Below the pieces are notes generated by a model that was not told where the DNA came from, did not search any database, and saw nothing but the letters and a program-made list of their open reading frames with translations. 41,389 nt of DNA from an uncultured Dehalococcoidia bacterium (GTDB lineage: Bacteria; Chloroflexota; Dehalococcoidia; Lucifugimonadales; Lucifugimonadaceae): positions 1-41,389 of the forward strand of contig CAJWWK010000017.1 in the NCBI GenBank assembly GCA_913048295.1, read 5' to 3'. Positions 26,716-34,765 of the stretch are shown here, piece after piece; positions within the stretch are counted from its first letter, which is position 1, and the number at the start of each line of letters is the position of its first letter. The position numbers and the translations under genes were made by a program.

Positions 26716-27804
26716 TTGGGCAAAATCAATGTCGCGATCATCGGCACGGGAAACTGTGCATCGTCACTCGTTCAAGGGCTGTACAAGTACAGCGAAGTCG
26801 ACGAAGGTTCGGCCAAGATCCCCGGCCTTATGAACAACGTCCTCGGCGGATATGCTCTGAGCGACGTCAACATCGTCGCTGCATTCGATGTCGATAAGGA
26901 AAAGGTCGGCCGCGACCTCTCGGAAGCCCTCGTTTCCAGGAACAACAACGCCCTCCAGTTCTACGACGTACCGCACACTGGCGTTAAGGTCGAGCGTGGC
27001 ATGACCCACGACGGCATCGGCATCTACCTTGAAGAAGTGATCGACAAGGCATCGGGCGAGACCGCCGACATTGTCGGAATCCTCCGTGACCGCGAAGTCG
27101 ATGTCGTTATCAACTACCTGCCGGTCGGTTCCGAGCAGGCGACCAAGTGGTATGTCGAACAGGTGCTGGCTGCGGGCTGTGCGTTTGTGAACTGCATCCC
27201 GGTATTTATCGCCAAGGAGCCCTACTGGCAGAAGCGCTTCGCCGACCGCGGCCTGCCGATCGTTGGCGACGACATCAAGTCGCAGGTCGGTGCGACCATC
27301 GTCCACCGTATGCTTGCCCGGTTGTTTGAAGACCGTGGGGTACGGCTGGACAGGACGTACCAGCTGAACTTCGGTGGGAACACTGACTTCTACAACATGC
27401 TCGAGCGTTCCCGCCTGATGTCGAAAAAGATTTCGAAGACCCAGGCCGTCCAGTCACAGCTCGAAAAGGAGCTGCCGACCGACGATGTGCACATCGGCCC
27501 CTCAGACCACGTCCCATGGCTCGAAGACCGCAAGTGGGCCTATATCAGGCTCGAGGGCACTTCGTGGGGCGACCAGCCGCTCAATATCGAGCTGAAGCTT
27601 GAAGTTGAAGACAGTCCGAACTCGGCTGGCGTGGCCATCGACGCCATCCGCAGCGCCAAGATTGCCCTCGACAAGGGTGTGAGCGGGGCGGTTGAACCGG
27701 CCTCTGCATACTTCATGAAGTCACCGCCAATCCAGATGCGTGACGACGACGCTCGCCGTGCAGTCGAGTTGTTTGCAGATGGGAACGACTCCGAAGCTGA
27801 GTAG
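26716..27804 (+). CDS. ino1: Myo-inositol-1-phosphate synthase, actinobacterial type
   Basis: A 362-residue NAD-dependent enzyme that isomerises glucose 6-phosphate to 1L-myo-inositol 1-phosphate, the entry to inositol lipids. It opens with the dinucleotide loop [16 protein letters not shown] and carries family segments such as [45 protein letters not shown] and [13 protein letters not shown], with [10 protein letters not shown] near residue 240. The length matches short actinobacterial Ino1 rather than the eukaryotic form of over 500 residues. The start is TTG 26716 with GGAGG (26704-26708) at 7 nt. It is followed by a terminator and then by a PimA-like gene and a phosphatidyltransferase, which can use its product. 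Confidence 0.94.
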   Translation: MGKINVAIIGTGNCASSLVQGLYKYSEVDEGSAKIPGLMNNVLGGYALSDVNIVAAFDVDKEKVGRDLSEALVSRNNNALQFYDVPHTGVKVERGMTHDGIGIYLEEVIDKASGETADIVGILRDREVDVVINYLPVGSEQATKWYVEQVLAAGCAFVNCIPVFIAKEPYWQKRFADRGLPIVGDDIKSQVGATIVHRMLARLFEDRGVRLDRTYQLNFGGNTDFYNMLERSRLMSKKISKTQAVQSQLEKELPTDDVHIGPSDHVPWLEDRKWAYIRLEGTSWGDQPLNIELKLEVEDSPNSAGVAIDAIRSAKIALDKGVSGAVEPASAYFMKSPPIQMRDDDARRAVELFADGNDSEAE

Positions 27805-27865
27805 CTTTCGTCTCTAAAAAACTGGTGCTCGCCGCTGGTTATCCAATATGATTGCCTCATCTTGG

Positions 27866-27889
27866 ACCGGCGGCAGCGCCCGGTTTTTT
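27866..27889 (+). terminator. Terminator or attenuator after ino1
   Basis: ACCGGCG (27866-27872) pairs with CGCCCGGT (27877-27884, one bulged C) around a GCAG loop and is followed by a run of T (27884-27889). It lies about 60 nt after ino1 and 33 nt before the glycosyltransferase start, so it may tune how far ino1 transcription extends. Confidence 0.7.
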
Positions 27890-27921
27890 ATTCTTCTGTT
27901 TTTACGCACGGGGACGTTGGC

Positions 27922-29079
27922 TTGAGGATTGCGCAGGTTTCGCCCTACGATTTCGCTCACTCCGGTGGTGTGCAGCGCCACATCGCCTCGCTCAGTCGTG
28001 AACTAAAGTCCCGCGGGCACGAAGTTTCCATCCTCGCACCCTGCACCCGCAACGAACCAGCCGTGGACATCGGCGACGTCGACCTGCGGACGTTCGGCAG
28101 GTCTGTGCCGATTCCCAGTGCGGGGTCGATAGCCAGGATCTCGTTTTCCGTCTGGCATGAGTGGCGGCTGAAGACAATGCTCGATGACGAGCAGTTTGAC
28201 ATCGTCCACATTCACGAACCCCTGATGCCGATGTTTGCGCTCACCGCCTCACGTTTCTCACCTTCTCCGACAATCGGCACGTTCCACGCCTATAACGAAG
28301 GCCGGGGCAAGGGCTACATGTTCTGGAAGAAGGTCCTGAACCGGGGAGCCATCCGGTTGAACGGTCGTATCGCGGTATCAGAACCCGCAAAACACTTCGC
28401 AAACCGGTACTTCAAGGGCGACTACCGGGTAATTCCGAACGGTCTGGACGTGGATAAGTTCTCGGCACCGGGCCCGATACCCAGCGTGCTCAAAGACGAT
28501 GCGATGAACCTGGTGTTCGTAGGTCGGGTGAATGAGCCACGAAAGGGCCTTCGCTATGCACTCGGAGCTTATTCGCTACTGAAATGGGAATACCCGAACC
28601 TTCGATTAATCGTGGTGGGAGCAGGTGTTCCCGACAGGGAGTCGTACCGGATCATGGGTGAGCGCTCGCTGGACGATGTGGTATTTGTCGGGCCGGTCTC
28701 CGAGGCAGAGCTGCCGGGTTACTACCAGAATGCCGACATCTTCCTTGCACCGAACACTGGCAAAGAAAGCTTCGGGTTCATCATCATAGAAGCGATGTCG
28801 GCTTCGACCCCGATCATCGCCTCCGATATTCCGGGATTCGCATCGGTCATGACCCACGGGCGAGAAGGCCTGATGGTCCCGCCCAAGGATGAAGCGGCGA
28901 TTGCCGACGCTATCAAGTTGCTTATCGAGAAACCGGCGTTGAGGACACAGTTCGGTGTCGATGGCAGGGCCGCCGTGGAACGGTACCGCTGGGGTCGCGT
29001 TGCCGACGAGGTGCTCGACTTCTACGAAGAGGTCCGAGAAACGCAGCCCGTACCGCCGGCACAGTTCAAGGGCTGGTAG
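27922..29079 (+). CDS. GT4 glycosyltransferase, PimA-like (phosphatidylinositol mannosyltransferase)
   Basis: A 385-residue GT-B glycosyltransferase of family 4, the same length as mycobacterial PimA. The N-terminus LRIAQVSPYDFAHSGGVQRHI matches the PimA pattern (CPYSFDVPGGVQ), DIVHIHEPLMP follows, and the donor-site motif is seen as NTGKESFGFIIIEAMSAS (E-x7-E). PimA transfers mannose from GDP-mannose to the inositol of phosphatidylinositol on the inner membrane face. TTG 27922 is chosen because GGGG (27910-27913) precedes it at a good distance; the in-frame TTG at 27862 lies upstream of the terminator. The neighbours ino1 and a CDP-alcohol phosphatidyltransferase strongly support a PI-mannoside role, though other GT4 acceptors cannot be excluded. 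Confidence 0.85.
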   Translation: MRIAQVSPYDFAHSGGVQRHIASLSRELKSRGHEVSILAPCTRNEPAVDIGDVDLRTFGRSVPIPSAGSIARISFSVWHEWRLKTMLDDEQFDIVHIHEPLMPMFALTASRFSPSPTIGTFHAYNEGRGKGYMFWKKVLNRGAIRLNGRIAVSEPAKHFANRYFKGDYRVIPNGLDVDKFSAPGPIPSVLKDDAMNLVFVGRVNEPRKGLRYALGAYSLLKWEYPNLRLIVVGAGVPDRESYRIMGERSLDDVVFVGPVSEAELPGYYQNADIFLAPNTGKESFGFIIIEAMSASTPIIASDIPGFASVMTHGREGLMVPPKDEAAIADAIKLLIEKPALRTQFGVDGRAAVERYRWGRVADEVLDFYEEVRETQPVPPAQFKGW

Positions 29080-29082
29080 GAC

Positions 29083-29688
29083 TTGCCCGACCTGCAAACG
29101 GTTCGGTACGCGGTCCGCGGATCGATTTCGAGGTGGTTCGAGCGCCCTGCAGTTTCGCTGCTGGTCACCCTGAAGTTCACTCCGTCGAGCGCTACGTTTG
29201 TCGGTCTGCTCATCGCCTTTATCGCGGCCTATTTCGTGAGTGAAGGTGAGTTCCTGGTGGCAGGGTTGCTGGTGCTCGTCGGTTCGGTTTTCGACCTGCT
29301 CGACGGTGGCATCGCCCGATCCACTGGGCGGGTGAGCAAGCGTGGCGCCTTGATGGATTCGGTGTTCGACCGCGTGGCCGAAGTGGCAGTCCTTGTGGGG
29401 TTGGCGATTTATTTCCTGTCTGGGCCCGGGGCCAGTGACACGGGTGTCGTACTTGCCTTCGTTGCTGTGGCGGGTTCGTTGATGGTCAGCTACGTGCGGG
29501 CTAGGGCAGAAGGGATGGGCGTGAAAGGCACGGCCGGCTTTCTCACCCGACCCGAACGGGTGGTCGTCTTGGTGGTGGCCCTCGTGGCCGGGTATCCGTT
29601 AGTCGCGCTGTGGATTCTCGGTGTGGGAACACCACTCAGCGCGACCTGGCGCTTTATCGACGCCTGGCGCGCAATCGGTCCCGAATAG
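29083..29688 (+). CDS. CDP-alcohol phosphatidyltransferase, probable PI(P) synthase
   Basis: A 201-residue membrane protein with about six TM segments and the complete CDP-alcohol phosphotransferase motif: D-LL-DG-GI-AR-(8 residues)-G-ALM-D-SVF-D, beginning at DLLDGGIARSTGR. The following SYVRARAEGMGVKGTAGFLTRPERVV resembles the same region of actinobacterial phosphatidylinositol phosphate synthase. It would join inositol 1-phosphate, the Ino1 product, to CDP-diacylglycerol. The start is TTG 29083, 3 nt after the glycosyltransferase stop, so the two are translationally coupled. A phosphatidylglycerolphosphate synthase role is the main alternative, but gene context favours inositol. Confidence 0.85.
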   Translation: MPDLQTVRYAVRGSISRWFERPAVSLLVTLKFTPSSATFVGLLIAFIAAYFVSEGEFLVAGLLVLVGSVFDLLDGGIARSTGRVSKRGALMDSVFDRVAEVAVLVGLAIYFLSGPGASDTGVVLAFVAVAGSLMVSYVRARAEGMGVKGTAGFLTRPERVVVLVVALVAGYPLVALWILGVGTPLSATWRFIDAWRAIGPE

Positions 29689-29731
29689 TCCAGAAATTGC
29701 ATCCCAATTGCCACGCGATAACGTAAAACGG

Positions 29732-31303
29732 ATGGAACCGGCATTTTCTGGTATTCAGTTGGGAAGCCCGTTGAGTTCGACTCGACTGCATATTTTTAGG
29801 TCGCCCTGCAAGGTCGCCGTAGTTGTGGGGGCATTTTTCGCCGCCATGGCCGTGTTGATTGCCACCCTCTCAACCGAGACGCCTGTTTCAGCGCAATCGA
29901 ATGATGCAATCAGGGTTATTTCAACCAGTGCCACATCGGAGTTCCCTGAGGGGATGCGGTTCAAACTCGAGGTCGAGTCGGATTTCCGGATCGACGATAT
30001 CCGCGTGACCTATGAAATAGGGGCCCGGGGCACAACGCAGTACGCCTATCTTGACATCGATCAGACGACGAGACCGCTTGTGAACGGCGAGCTGTTTCAG
30101 CGGACCAACACCAACAGTCGCTACATCCCACCCGGCACGATGATCGTTTACTGGTTCGAGATCACCGACGAAAACGGTGATTCTATTCTGACCGAGCGAA
30201 ACACATTCCGATTTGATGACGCGCGTTTTGAATGGGAAGAAGTGAACCTCGGGGCGATAACGATCCTCTACCACGGTCCGGTGCGCGTAAGGGCAGAGAG
30301 ACTTGCCGAAGCCGCGGTCGAATCGCTGGAAATCATGGGGCCGGTAACCGGTGCGGAAATCGAAACCCGGATCATCATGACCCTGTACAACAACAACGCC
30401 GAGATGATCAAGGCGGTCGTTGCCAGAAGCCTCGCCACCAGCCGCGAATTGATAACTGAAGGGCAGGCGTTCGATTCGGAAAGTGTTGTCATTGTGCTCG
30501 CCGGCAGGTCGGACATTGGCACTGCGACCCACGAGATGACACACATTCTGACCGCGCGGGCGAGCGGATCCCGCGGTCCGATTCCGCTCTGGCTTAACGA
30601 AGGACTGGCCGAGTACGGCAACCTCGACAAGACCGTTTCGTACCAGCGCTACCTCGAATGGGCTGAGGGAACCGACCGGCTTATCCCTCTTAAGTCCCTG
30701 ATATCGTTCCCCGGCGATCCTAACCTGACTCTTGTGGCTTACGGCCAGGGCCGCAGCGTGGTCGAGTATATGATCGATGAATTCGGTCAAGAGCGGATGC
30801 CCCAACTCCTCGCCACGCTTGGTACGGGCATTGGTATTGATGCATCACTGCGCAATGTTTACGGCTTCGAGCTAGACGGGCTCGAAAATCGCTGGCGCGA
30901 GTCGATTGGCGCCGATCCGTACATCGAGCCGACACCGGGCCCCACACCGACACCGAACGCGGAGCCGACACCGGGATACAAACTGCTCACGCTGCCGCCG
31001 GAGTCGAGTCAGCCAACACCGGAACCGGACGATAGCGCAGATGGCGAGGAAGTGGTCAAAGCGCTGGATCCGGCGGAGATAGCGGAGCCGACTGAAGCCA
31101 TTGAGGCCGAAGTTGCCGTGGATGAAAAGGGTACTGGCGACGAGCCGACCGAATCAGACTCCGGCGATGAAGCCGAAGAGGGTGCGCCGGGTGGTGTGTG
31201 CTCGGCCCCGGTCGCCGGTTCAGTGGATGGCACAGCCGGGATGTGGTTGCTGGCAGTTGTTGGGCTCGTCGCCGGACGGCGCTTCCTCCGCCGTGACGGG
31301 TGA
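29732..31303 (+). CDS. Secreted gluzincin-like metalloprotease with C-terminal anchor
   Basis: A 523-residue exported protein. After a charged N-region comes a signal segment (VAVVVGAFFAAMAVLIATL, probable cleavage at VSAQ). Residues about 60-170 form a beta-rich domain. The catalytic part has HEMTH (His267, Glu268, His271) and the downstream LWLNEGLAEY with Glu290 as the third zinc ligand, the peptidase MA-like/gluzincin arrangement. A TP-rich linker and an acidic stretch follow, ending in GGVCSAPVAGS, a hydrophobic helix (MWLLAVVGLVAG) and RRFLRR. The C-terminus parallels that of the surface protein at 0.9-2.1 kb. It probably acts outside the membrane; the substrate is unknown. ATG 29732 is used although it lacks a clear ribosome site. 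Confidence 0.85.
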   Translation: MEPAFSGIQLGSPLSSTRLHIFRSPCKVAVVVGAFFAAMAVLIATLSTETPVSAQSNDAIRVISTSATSEFPEGMRFKLEVESDFRIDDIRVTYEIGARGTTQYAYLDIDQTTRPLVNGELFQRTNTNSRYIPPGTMIVYWFEITDENGDSILTERNTFRFDDARFEWEEVNLGAITILYHGPVRVRAERLAEAAVESLEIMGPVTGAEIETRIIMTLYNNNAEMIKAVVARSLATSRELITEGQAFDSESVVIVLAGRSDIGTATHEMTHILTARASGSRGPIPLWLNEGLAEYGNLDKTVSYQRYLEWAEGTDRLIPLKSLISFPGDPNLTLVAYGQGRSVVEYMIDEFGQERMPQLLATLGTGIGIDASLRNVYGFELDGLENRWRESIGADPYIEPTPGPTPTPNAEPTPGYKLLTLPPESSQPTPEPDDSADGEEVVKALDPAEIAEPTEAIEAEVAVDEKGTGDEPTESDSGDEAEEGAPGGVCSAPVAGSVDGTAGMWLLAVVGLVAGRRFLRRDG

Positions 31304-31309
31304 ATCCGA

Positions 31310-31862
31310 TCAGGCAGCGACCGCGTTCGGGCCGACTGGTTTTTCTTCGTCTTTTGGGTCTTCTGGCGAATCGGCTTCCAGGTTGTGGATCTCGAAGCTG
31401 AACGTTGTGCCTTCTCCCGGCTCGCTTTCCATCTCCCATCTGGCCGCTATGGATCTCGACGATCCCCTTGGCGATCCCCAGGCCAAGCCCGGTCCCTTCG
31501 ATTGATCGGGTTTCCTCGCTATCGACCCTGAAGAAGGCGTTGAACATCTTCTTCTGATCTTCCTGTGAGATGCAAAAGCCCTCGTCCTTGACTTCGAACG
31601 CAAGATGATCGTCGACCTTTGCCACTCTGAGCCAGACATTTCTTGACTCCGGCGAGTACTTGGAAGCGTTACTTAGCAGGTTGGTAATCACCTGCATAAT
31701 CCGGTTCTTGTCAGCGAAAATCAGCGCCTTGCCAGGGGGAGTGGCGAGATGCAGTTTCTGCGATTTTTGATCGTAGATCGGGGCGAAACTTTCGGCCAGC
31801 TCAGTCACGCACTCGACCATGTCGAACTCGGATGGATCGACCTGCAAATTACCCATGCCCAT
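31310..31862 (-). pseudogene. Truncated, frameshifted histidine-kinase catalytic domain
   Basis: Only the HATPase part of a sensor histidine kinase remains. The upper frame gives NRIMQVITNLLSNASKYSP (N-box), VKDEGFCISQEDQKKMF (degenerate G1 box; DxGxGI is usual) and GTGLGLGIAKGIVEIHSG (G2 box). The homology then continues in another frame as WEMESEPGEGTTFSFEI to a stop at 31310. The switch lies at about 31438-31443 and is explained by one extra base. Upstream of 31862 the frame runs only 17 more codons to a TGA, and no HisKA or sensor domain was seen. It is therefore a remnant, unless both breaks are assembly errors. It converges with the protease gene. Confidence 0.8.
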
Positions 31863-32441
31863 GCGCTTCGAGCCAGTCGCATTGGCGGTTCGGGATTGAG
31901 GTGACCGGCATAGTCATGCCGCGCGCGCACAAAAAAAATTATCGACAGAGGTGAAATCTGTGCCGCCCGGTGAAAGGGTCGGCATCACCGGATTGTTTGA
32001 CATGCCGGCAAACTGAGCGCGGAGAGTTACCGACTGAACCGCGGAGAATTGATCTCCAGAGTAGTCAAGAAATCGCCATAAAGATCGCCAGTCGATTGTT
32101 GTCATATAAACGTGTGCCCAACCTTGCCGCCGGGCATGGATGTACAGTCCTATCTCAATCGAACCGGGTTCGCCAGCTCCGACTTAGTCGTCCTGAATCA
32201 CGCAGCGGCCGATACCTTCTGGTGCTCTCCACACAAAACCACCCGGCATCCAGGCACCGTCAAATGTAAAAATGACGGGCAGGACTTCTACCCACTACTT
32301 TGTACTGGCCGCGGGTTCCGACGACATGGGTGATCTACGAGTAGGCGTAGTACTTATGGCTCATTTCGAATGAACCGTGTAGAGCGAAATGGCGATTTGG
32401 CACCTGGGTGCCCTGTTATCGTGGGGGCCGGGACTGGTTGT
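31863..32441. other. Gap without a recognisable gene
   Basis: This stretch of about 580 nt lies between the kinase remnant and the amidohydrolase stop. All frames are short and interrupted, and none shows a familiar domain or a good ribosome site. A 37-codon stretch on the minus strand near 32200-32310 looks protein-like but lacks a start. The region may hold decayed sequence from the missing front of the kinase gene. Confidence 0.4.
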
Positions 32442-33299
32442 TCACACCTTGTTCACGTTGCGCGAATCAGCCAGCAATCCGTCGAGCGTCCCGCCCAGAA
32501 TTGCATCGCGATCTTCGGAAGTTACGAAATCGCAATGTGTCCTGAAAGCCTCAAGCGCCTGGAGGTGGGTCATCGATTTCTTGACTACCGGAAAATCGGA
32601 ACCCCAGCACATATTCCTGCCAAATGCCTGGTAGCACTCCTCGTACACCCATCTGGTATCTCGATACGGAAAGTTCCACGGGGTGTCGGTAAGGTAGTGG
32701 AATCCCGACAACTTCAGGTAGATGTTCGGTAATTTGCTCGATTCGATCACGTTGTCGACGCTTGCCCGCACGTCGTCACCGTGGGCTCGGAGCCCAGACA
32801 TGTGGTGGCAGAGGATGTTCAGATCGGGATGGCGTTCGGCGACCTTGCGCAACTGCCCCTGGTGGTGCGGTGCCAGGGCGATACTGGCGATCAGGCCAAG
32901 CTGTTCGGCGGTTTTAAAGAAGTCAATCCCGTCGGGTGAATTGAACCAGCTGGCATCGTCTTCGCCTGCCACGTAATGGGTGAACGCCTTCATGGGCCAC
33001 TTTTCGGCGGCCTGTTCAAGCCGGTTCGCAGCACCGGACGTGTGATAGGTGTCGGACCACATCGAATCGACATCGGCGAACTGCTCCAGCCGGTCGGGGT
33101 ACCGCGTAAGTGCGGCGGCAACGTAGTCGTTGTTATCGAAATTTTGAAATATCTGGGCACACACGATGGTCGCCCTGTCGACGCCGTTGGCATCCATCTG
33201 GTGGATCAGCTGCTCGACCGCGCCATGACTTTCGGGGTCGGGAACGGCAGGCAGATATGGCCAGTAGGCCCATGAATGACAGTGTGAATCGATAATCAT
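32442..33299 (-). CDS. Amidohydrolase-2 family TIM-barrel hydrolase
   Basis: A 285-residue metal-dependent hydrolase or decarboxylase of the amidohydrolase-2 family. The N-terminal MIIDSHCHSW supplies the HxH metal ligands (His6, His8), a central His lies in NILCHHMSG, YLKLSGFHYL marks a barrel strand, and CWGSDFPV near residue 235 supplies the conserved Asp at the end of strand 8. Relatives act on lactones, aromatic acids and similar small molecules; the substrate here is unknown. It is a single gene that diverges from the amt operon; the operator array lies in the shared upstream region. Confidence 0.87.
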   Translation of the reverse strand: MIIDSHCHSWAYWPYLPAVPDPESHGAVEQLIHQMDANGVDRATIVCAQIFQNFDNNDYVAAALTRYPDRLEQFADVDSMWSDTYHTSGAANRLEQAAEKWPMKAFTHYVAGEDDASWFNSPDGIDFFKTAEQLGLIASIALAPHHQGQLRKVAERHPDLNILCHHMSGLRAHGDDVRASVDNVIESSKLPNIYLKLSGFHYLTDTPWNFPYRDTRWVYEECYQAFGRNMCWGSDFPVVKKSMTHLQALEAFRTHCDFVTSEDRDAILGGTLDGLLADSRNVNKV

Positions 33300-33382
33300 C
33301 TGTCACGTATGTTTACCGACTTTTGTCCAAAAGACCAGTCTTTCTCGCCAGATAATCCTGAATTTTGCAACTGCATCCAGGT

Positions 33383-33420
33383 GTAACAGGGGCGTCACAC
33401 CCCCGCAACATTCTTGAAAT
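33383..33420 (+). promoter_or_regulatory. Four-unit GlnR-like operator upstream of amt-glnK
   Basis: Four pentamers follow each other with exactly 6 nt between them: GTAAC (33383-33387), GTCAC (33394-33398), GCAAC (33405-33409) and GAAAT (33416-33420). This matches the actinobacterial GlnR box (gTnAC-n6-GnAAC, repeated twice). A TTGAAA -35 candidate (33414-33419) overlaps the last unit. The position, 64-101 nt before the amt start, suits nitrogen control of the operon. Confidence 0.6.
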
Positions 33421-33483
33421 ATTTAGGCCATAACTTTTGATCTGAACTCTTAATGACAGGTTTAAATGGGGGAGAGATTTGTA

Positions 33484-34698
33484 ATGGATTCTGGATCAGT
33501 AGCGTGGATGCTAGTCGCATCTGCACTTGTGCTGTTCATGGTTCCGGGGTTGGCGTTCTTCTACGGCGGTTTAGTCCGCGGTAAGAACGCAATCAACACC
33601 ATCATGTACAGCTTCGTCGCAATGGGAGTTGTCTCGGTCGTTTGGGTGCTCTGGGGTTACAGCCTGGCATTCGGCGAGGGTGGCCCTTTCATCGGAAACT
33701 TTGATTTCCTTGGCCTCAAGGATGTCTCGGCCACAGGAACGGATATTCATGGTGCTGGAGTGCCTGACCTCGGGGTCGCAATATTCCAGATGATGTTCGC
33801 TATCATCACACCGGCCCTGATTACCGGTGCAATTGCTGAACGCTTCAAGTTCACCACGTACCTCATTTTCCTGGTCTTGTGGGTCACATTCGTTTACGCC
33901 CCGATTGCCCACTGGGTATGGGCAGGTGACGGCTGGTTGTTCGAACTTGGTACGCTCGACTTCGCTGGTGGTACGGTCGTTCACATCAACGCCGGTGTAG
34001 CAGCCGTTGCAGCTGCTTGGTTGGTCGGCAAGCGCCGCGGCGTTGACCGTGGCGTCGAGCCTCACAACGTACCGTTTGTGATTCTCGGTGCCAGCATTCT
34101 GTGGTTTGGCTGGTTCGGCTTCAACGCCGGCTCAGGGCTCGCATCAGACGGCTTGGCGATTTCAGCCTTCCTGGTAACCAATACCGCCGCAGCCATGGCG
34201 CTGGTTGTCTGGGTCATACTTGGCCACATCCACACCGGCAAGATGAGCGCGGTTGGCGCTGCCACCGGTGCGGTTGCCGGACTTGTGGCGATAACGCCTG
34301 CGTCTGGTTTCGTTGGCCCGATGGGTGCGATCGCAATCGGTCTTGGCGCTGGAGTGCTTACTTTCTACGCAGTTCGAATTCGACACAAGTTCGGATTTGA
34401 CGATGCGCTTGAAGTAATGGCCGTACACGGAATTGGCGGTATCTGGGGCGCACTTGCAACGGGTATCTTCGTAGTCGGAGGGATTGGCCTTATCGATGGC
34501 GATGCCAAAGTACTGGGCTACAACGCCGTAGCGGTACTCTCAACTATTGCTTACTCGTTCGTCGTGACCTTCGTAATTCTGAAGATTCTTGACGTAATAC
34601 CTGGTCTGGGTCTCCGGGCTGATGATGCTGCCGAAGATGCTGGGCTTGACGTTTCACTCCACGGTGAGCGCGCCTATGTTGGCGATGGAGCCGACTAG
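33484..34698 (+). CDS. amt: Ammonium transporter
   Basis: A 404-residue Amt/MEP/Rh family channel with about eleven TM helices. Family segments include MVPGLAFFYGGLVRGKN near the N-terminus, AHWVWAGDGWL, DFAGGTVVHINAG with the first pore His, and EVMAVHGIGGIWGALATG with the second. It admits ammonium across the cytoplasmic membrane. ATG 33484 is preferred to the in-frame ATG 33466 because GGAG (33471-33474) lies 9 nt upstream, and no cleavable signal is seen. It is followed by a PII gene, whose product normally blocks the channel when nitrogen is plentiful. The upstream GlnR-like array suggests induction under nitrogen limitation. Confidence 0.96.
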   Translation: MDSGSVAWMLVASALVLFMVPGLAFFYGGLVRGKNAINTIMYSFVAMGVVSVVWVLWGYSLAFGEGGPFIGNFDFLGLKDVSATGTDIHGAGVPDLGVAIFQMMFAIITPALITGAIAERFKFTTYLIFLVLWVTFVYAPIAHWVWAGDGWLFELGTLDFAGGTVVHINAGVAAVAAAWLVGKRRGVDRGVEPHNVPFVILGASILWFGWFGFNAGSGLASDGLAISAFLVTNTAAAMALVVWVILGHIHTGKMSAVGAATGAVAGLVAITPASGFVGPMGAIAIGLGAGVLTFYAVRIRHKFGFDDALEVMAVHGIGGIWGALATGIFVVGGIGLIDGDAKVLGYNAVAVLSTIAYSFVVTFVILKILDVIPGLGLRADDAAEDAGLDVSLHGERAYVGDGAD

Positions 34699-34717
34699 CG
34701 TCTATTCGCACTACCAG

Positions 34718-34750
34718 GCTGCGTGATCGACAATAGAACGGTCACGCAGC
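34718..34750 (+). promoter_or_regulatory. Perfect hairpin between amt and glnK
   Basis: GCTGCGTGA (34718-34726) pairs perfectly with TCACGCAGC (34742-34750) around a 15-nt loop. The stem ends directly at the glnK Shine-Dalgarno (AGGAG 34751-34755). No T-run follows, so it is more likely an mRNA processing, stability or translation element than a terminator. Confidence 0.55.
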
Positions 34751-34765
34751 AGGAGAACAGTGATC

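Noticed and set aside
29921-30805. Minus-strand frame of 294 codons in the protease gene
   Set aside because: It is antisense to the signal-peptide-bearing gluzincin-like gene and shows no known motif.
32112-32333. Plus-strand 73-codon frame in the gap after the kinase remnant
   Set aside because: No ribosome site, no recognisable domain and Cys/His positions without pattern.
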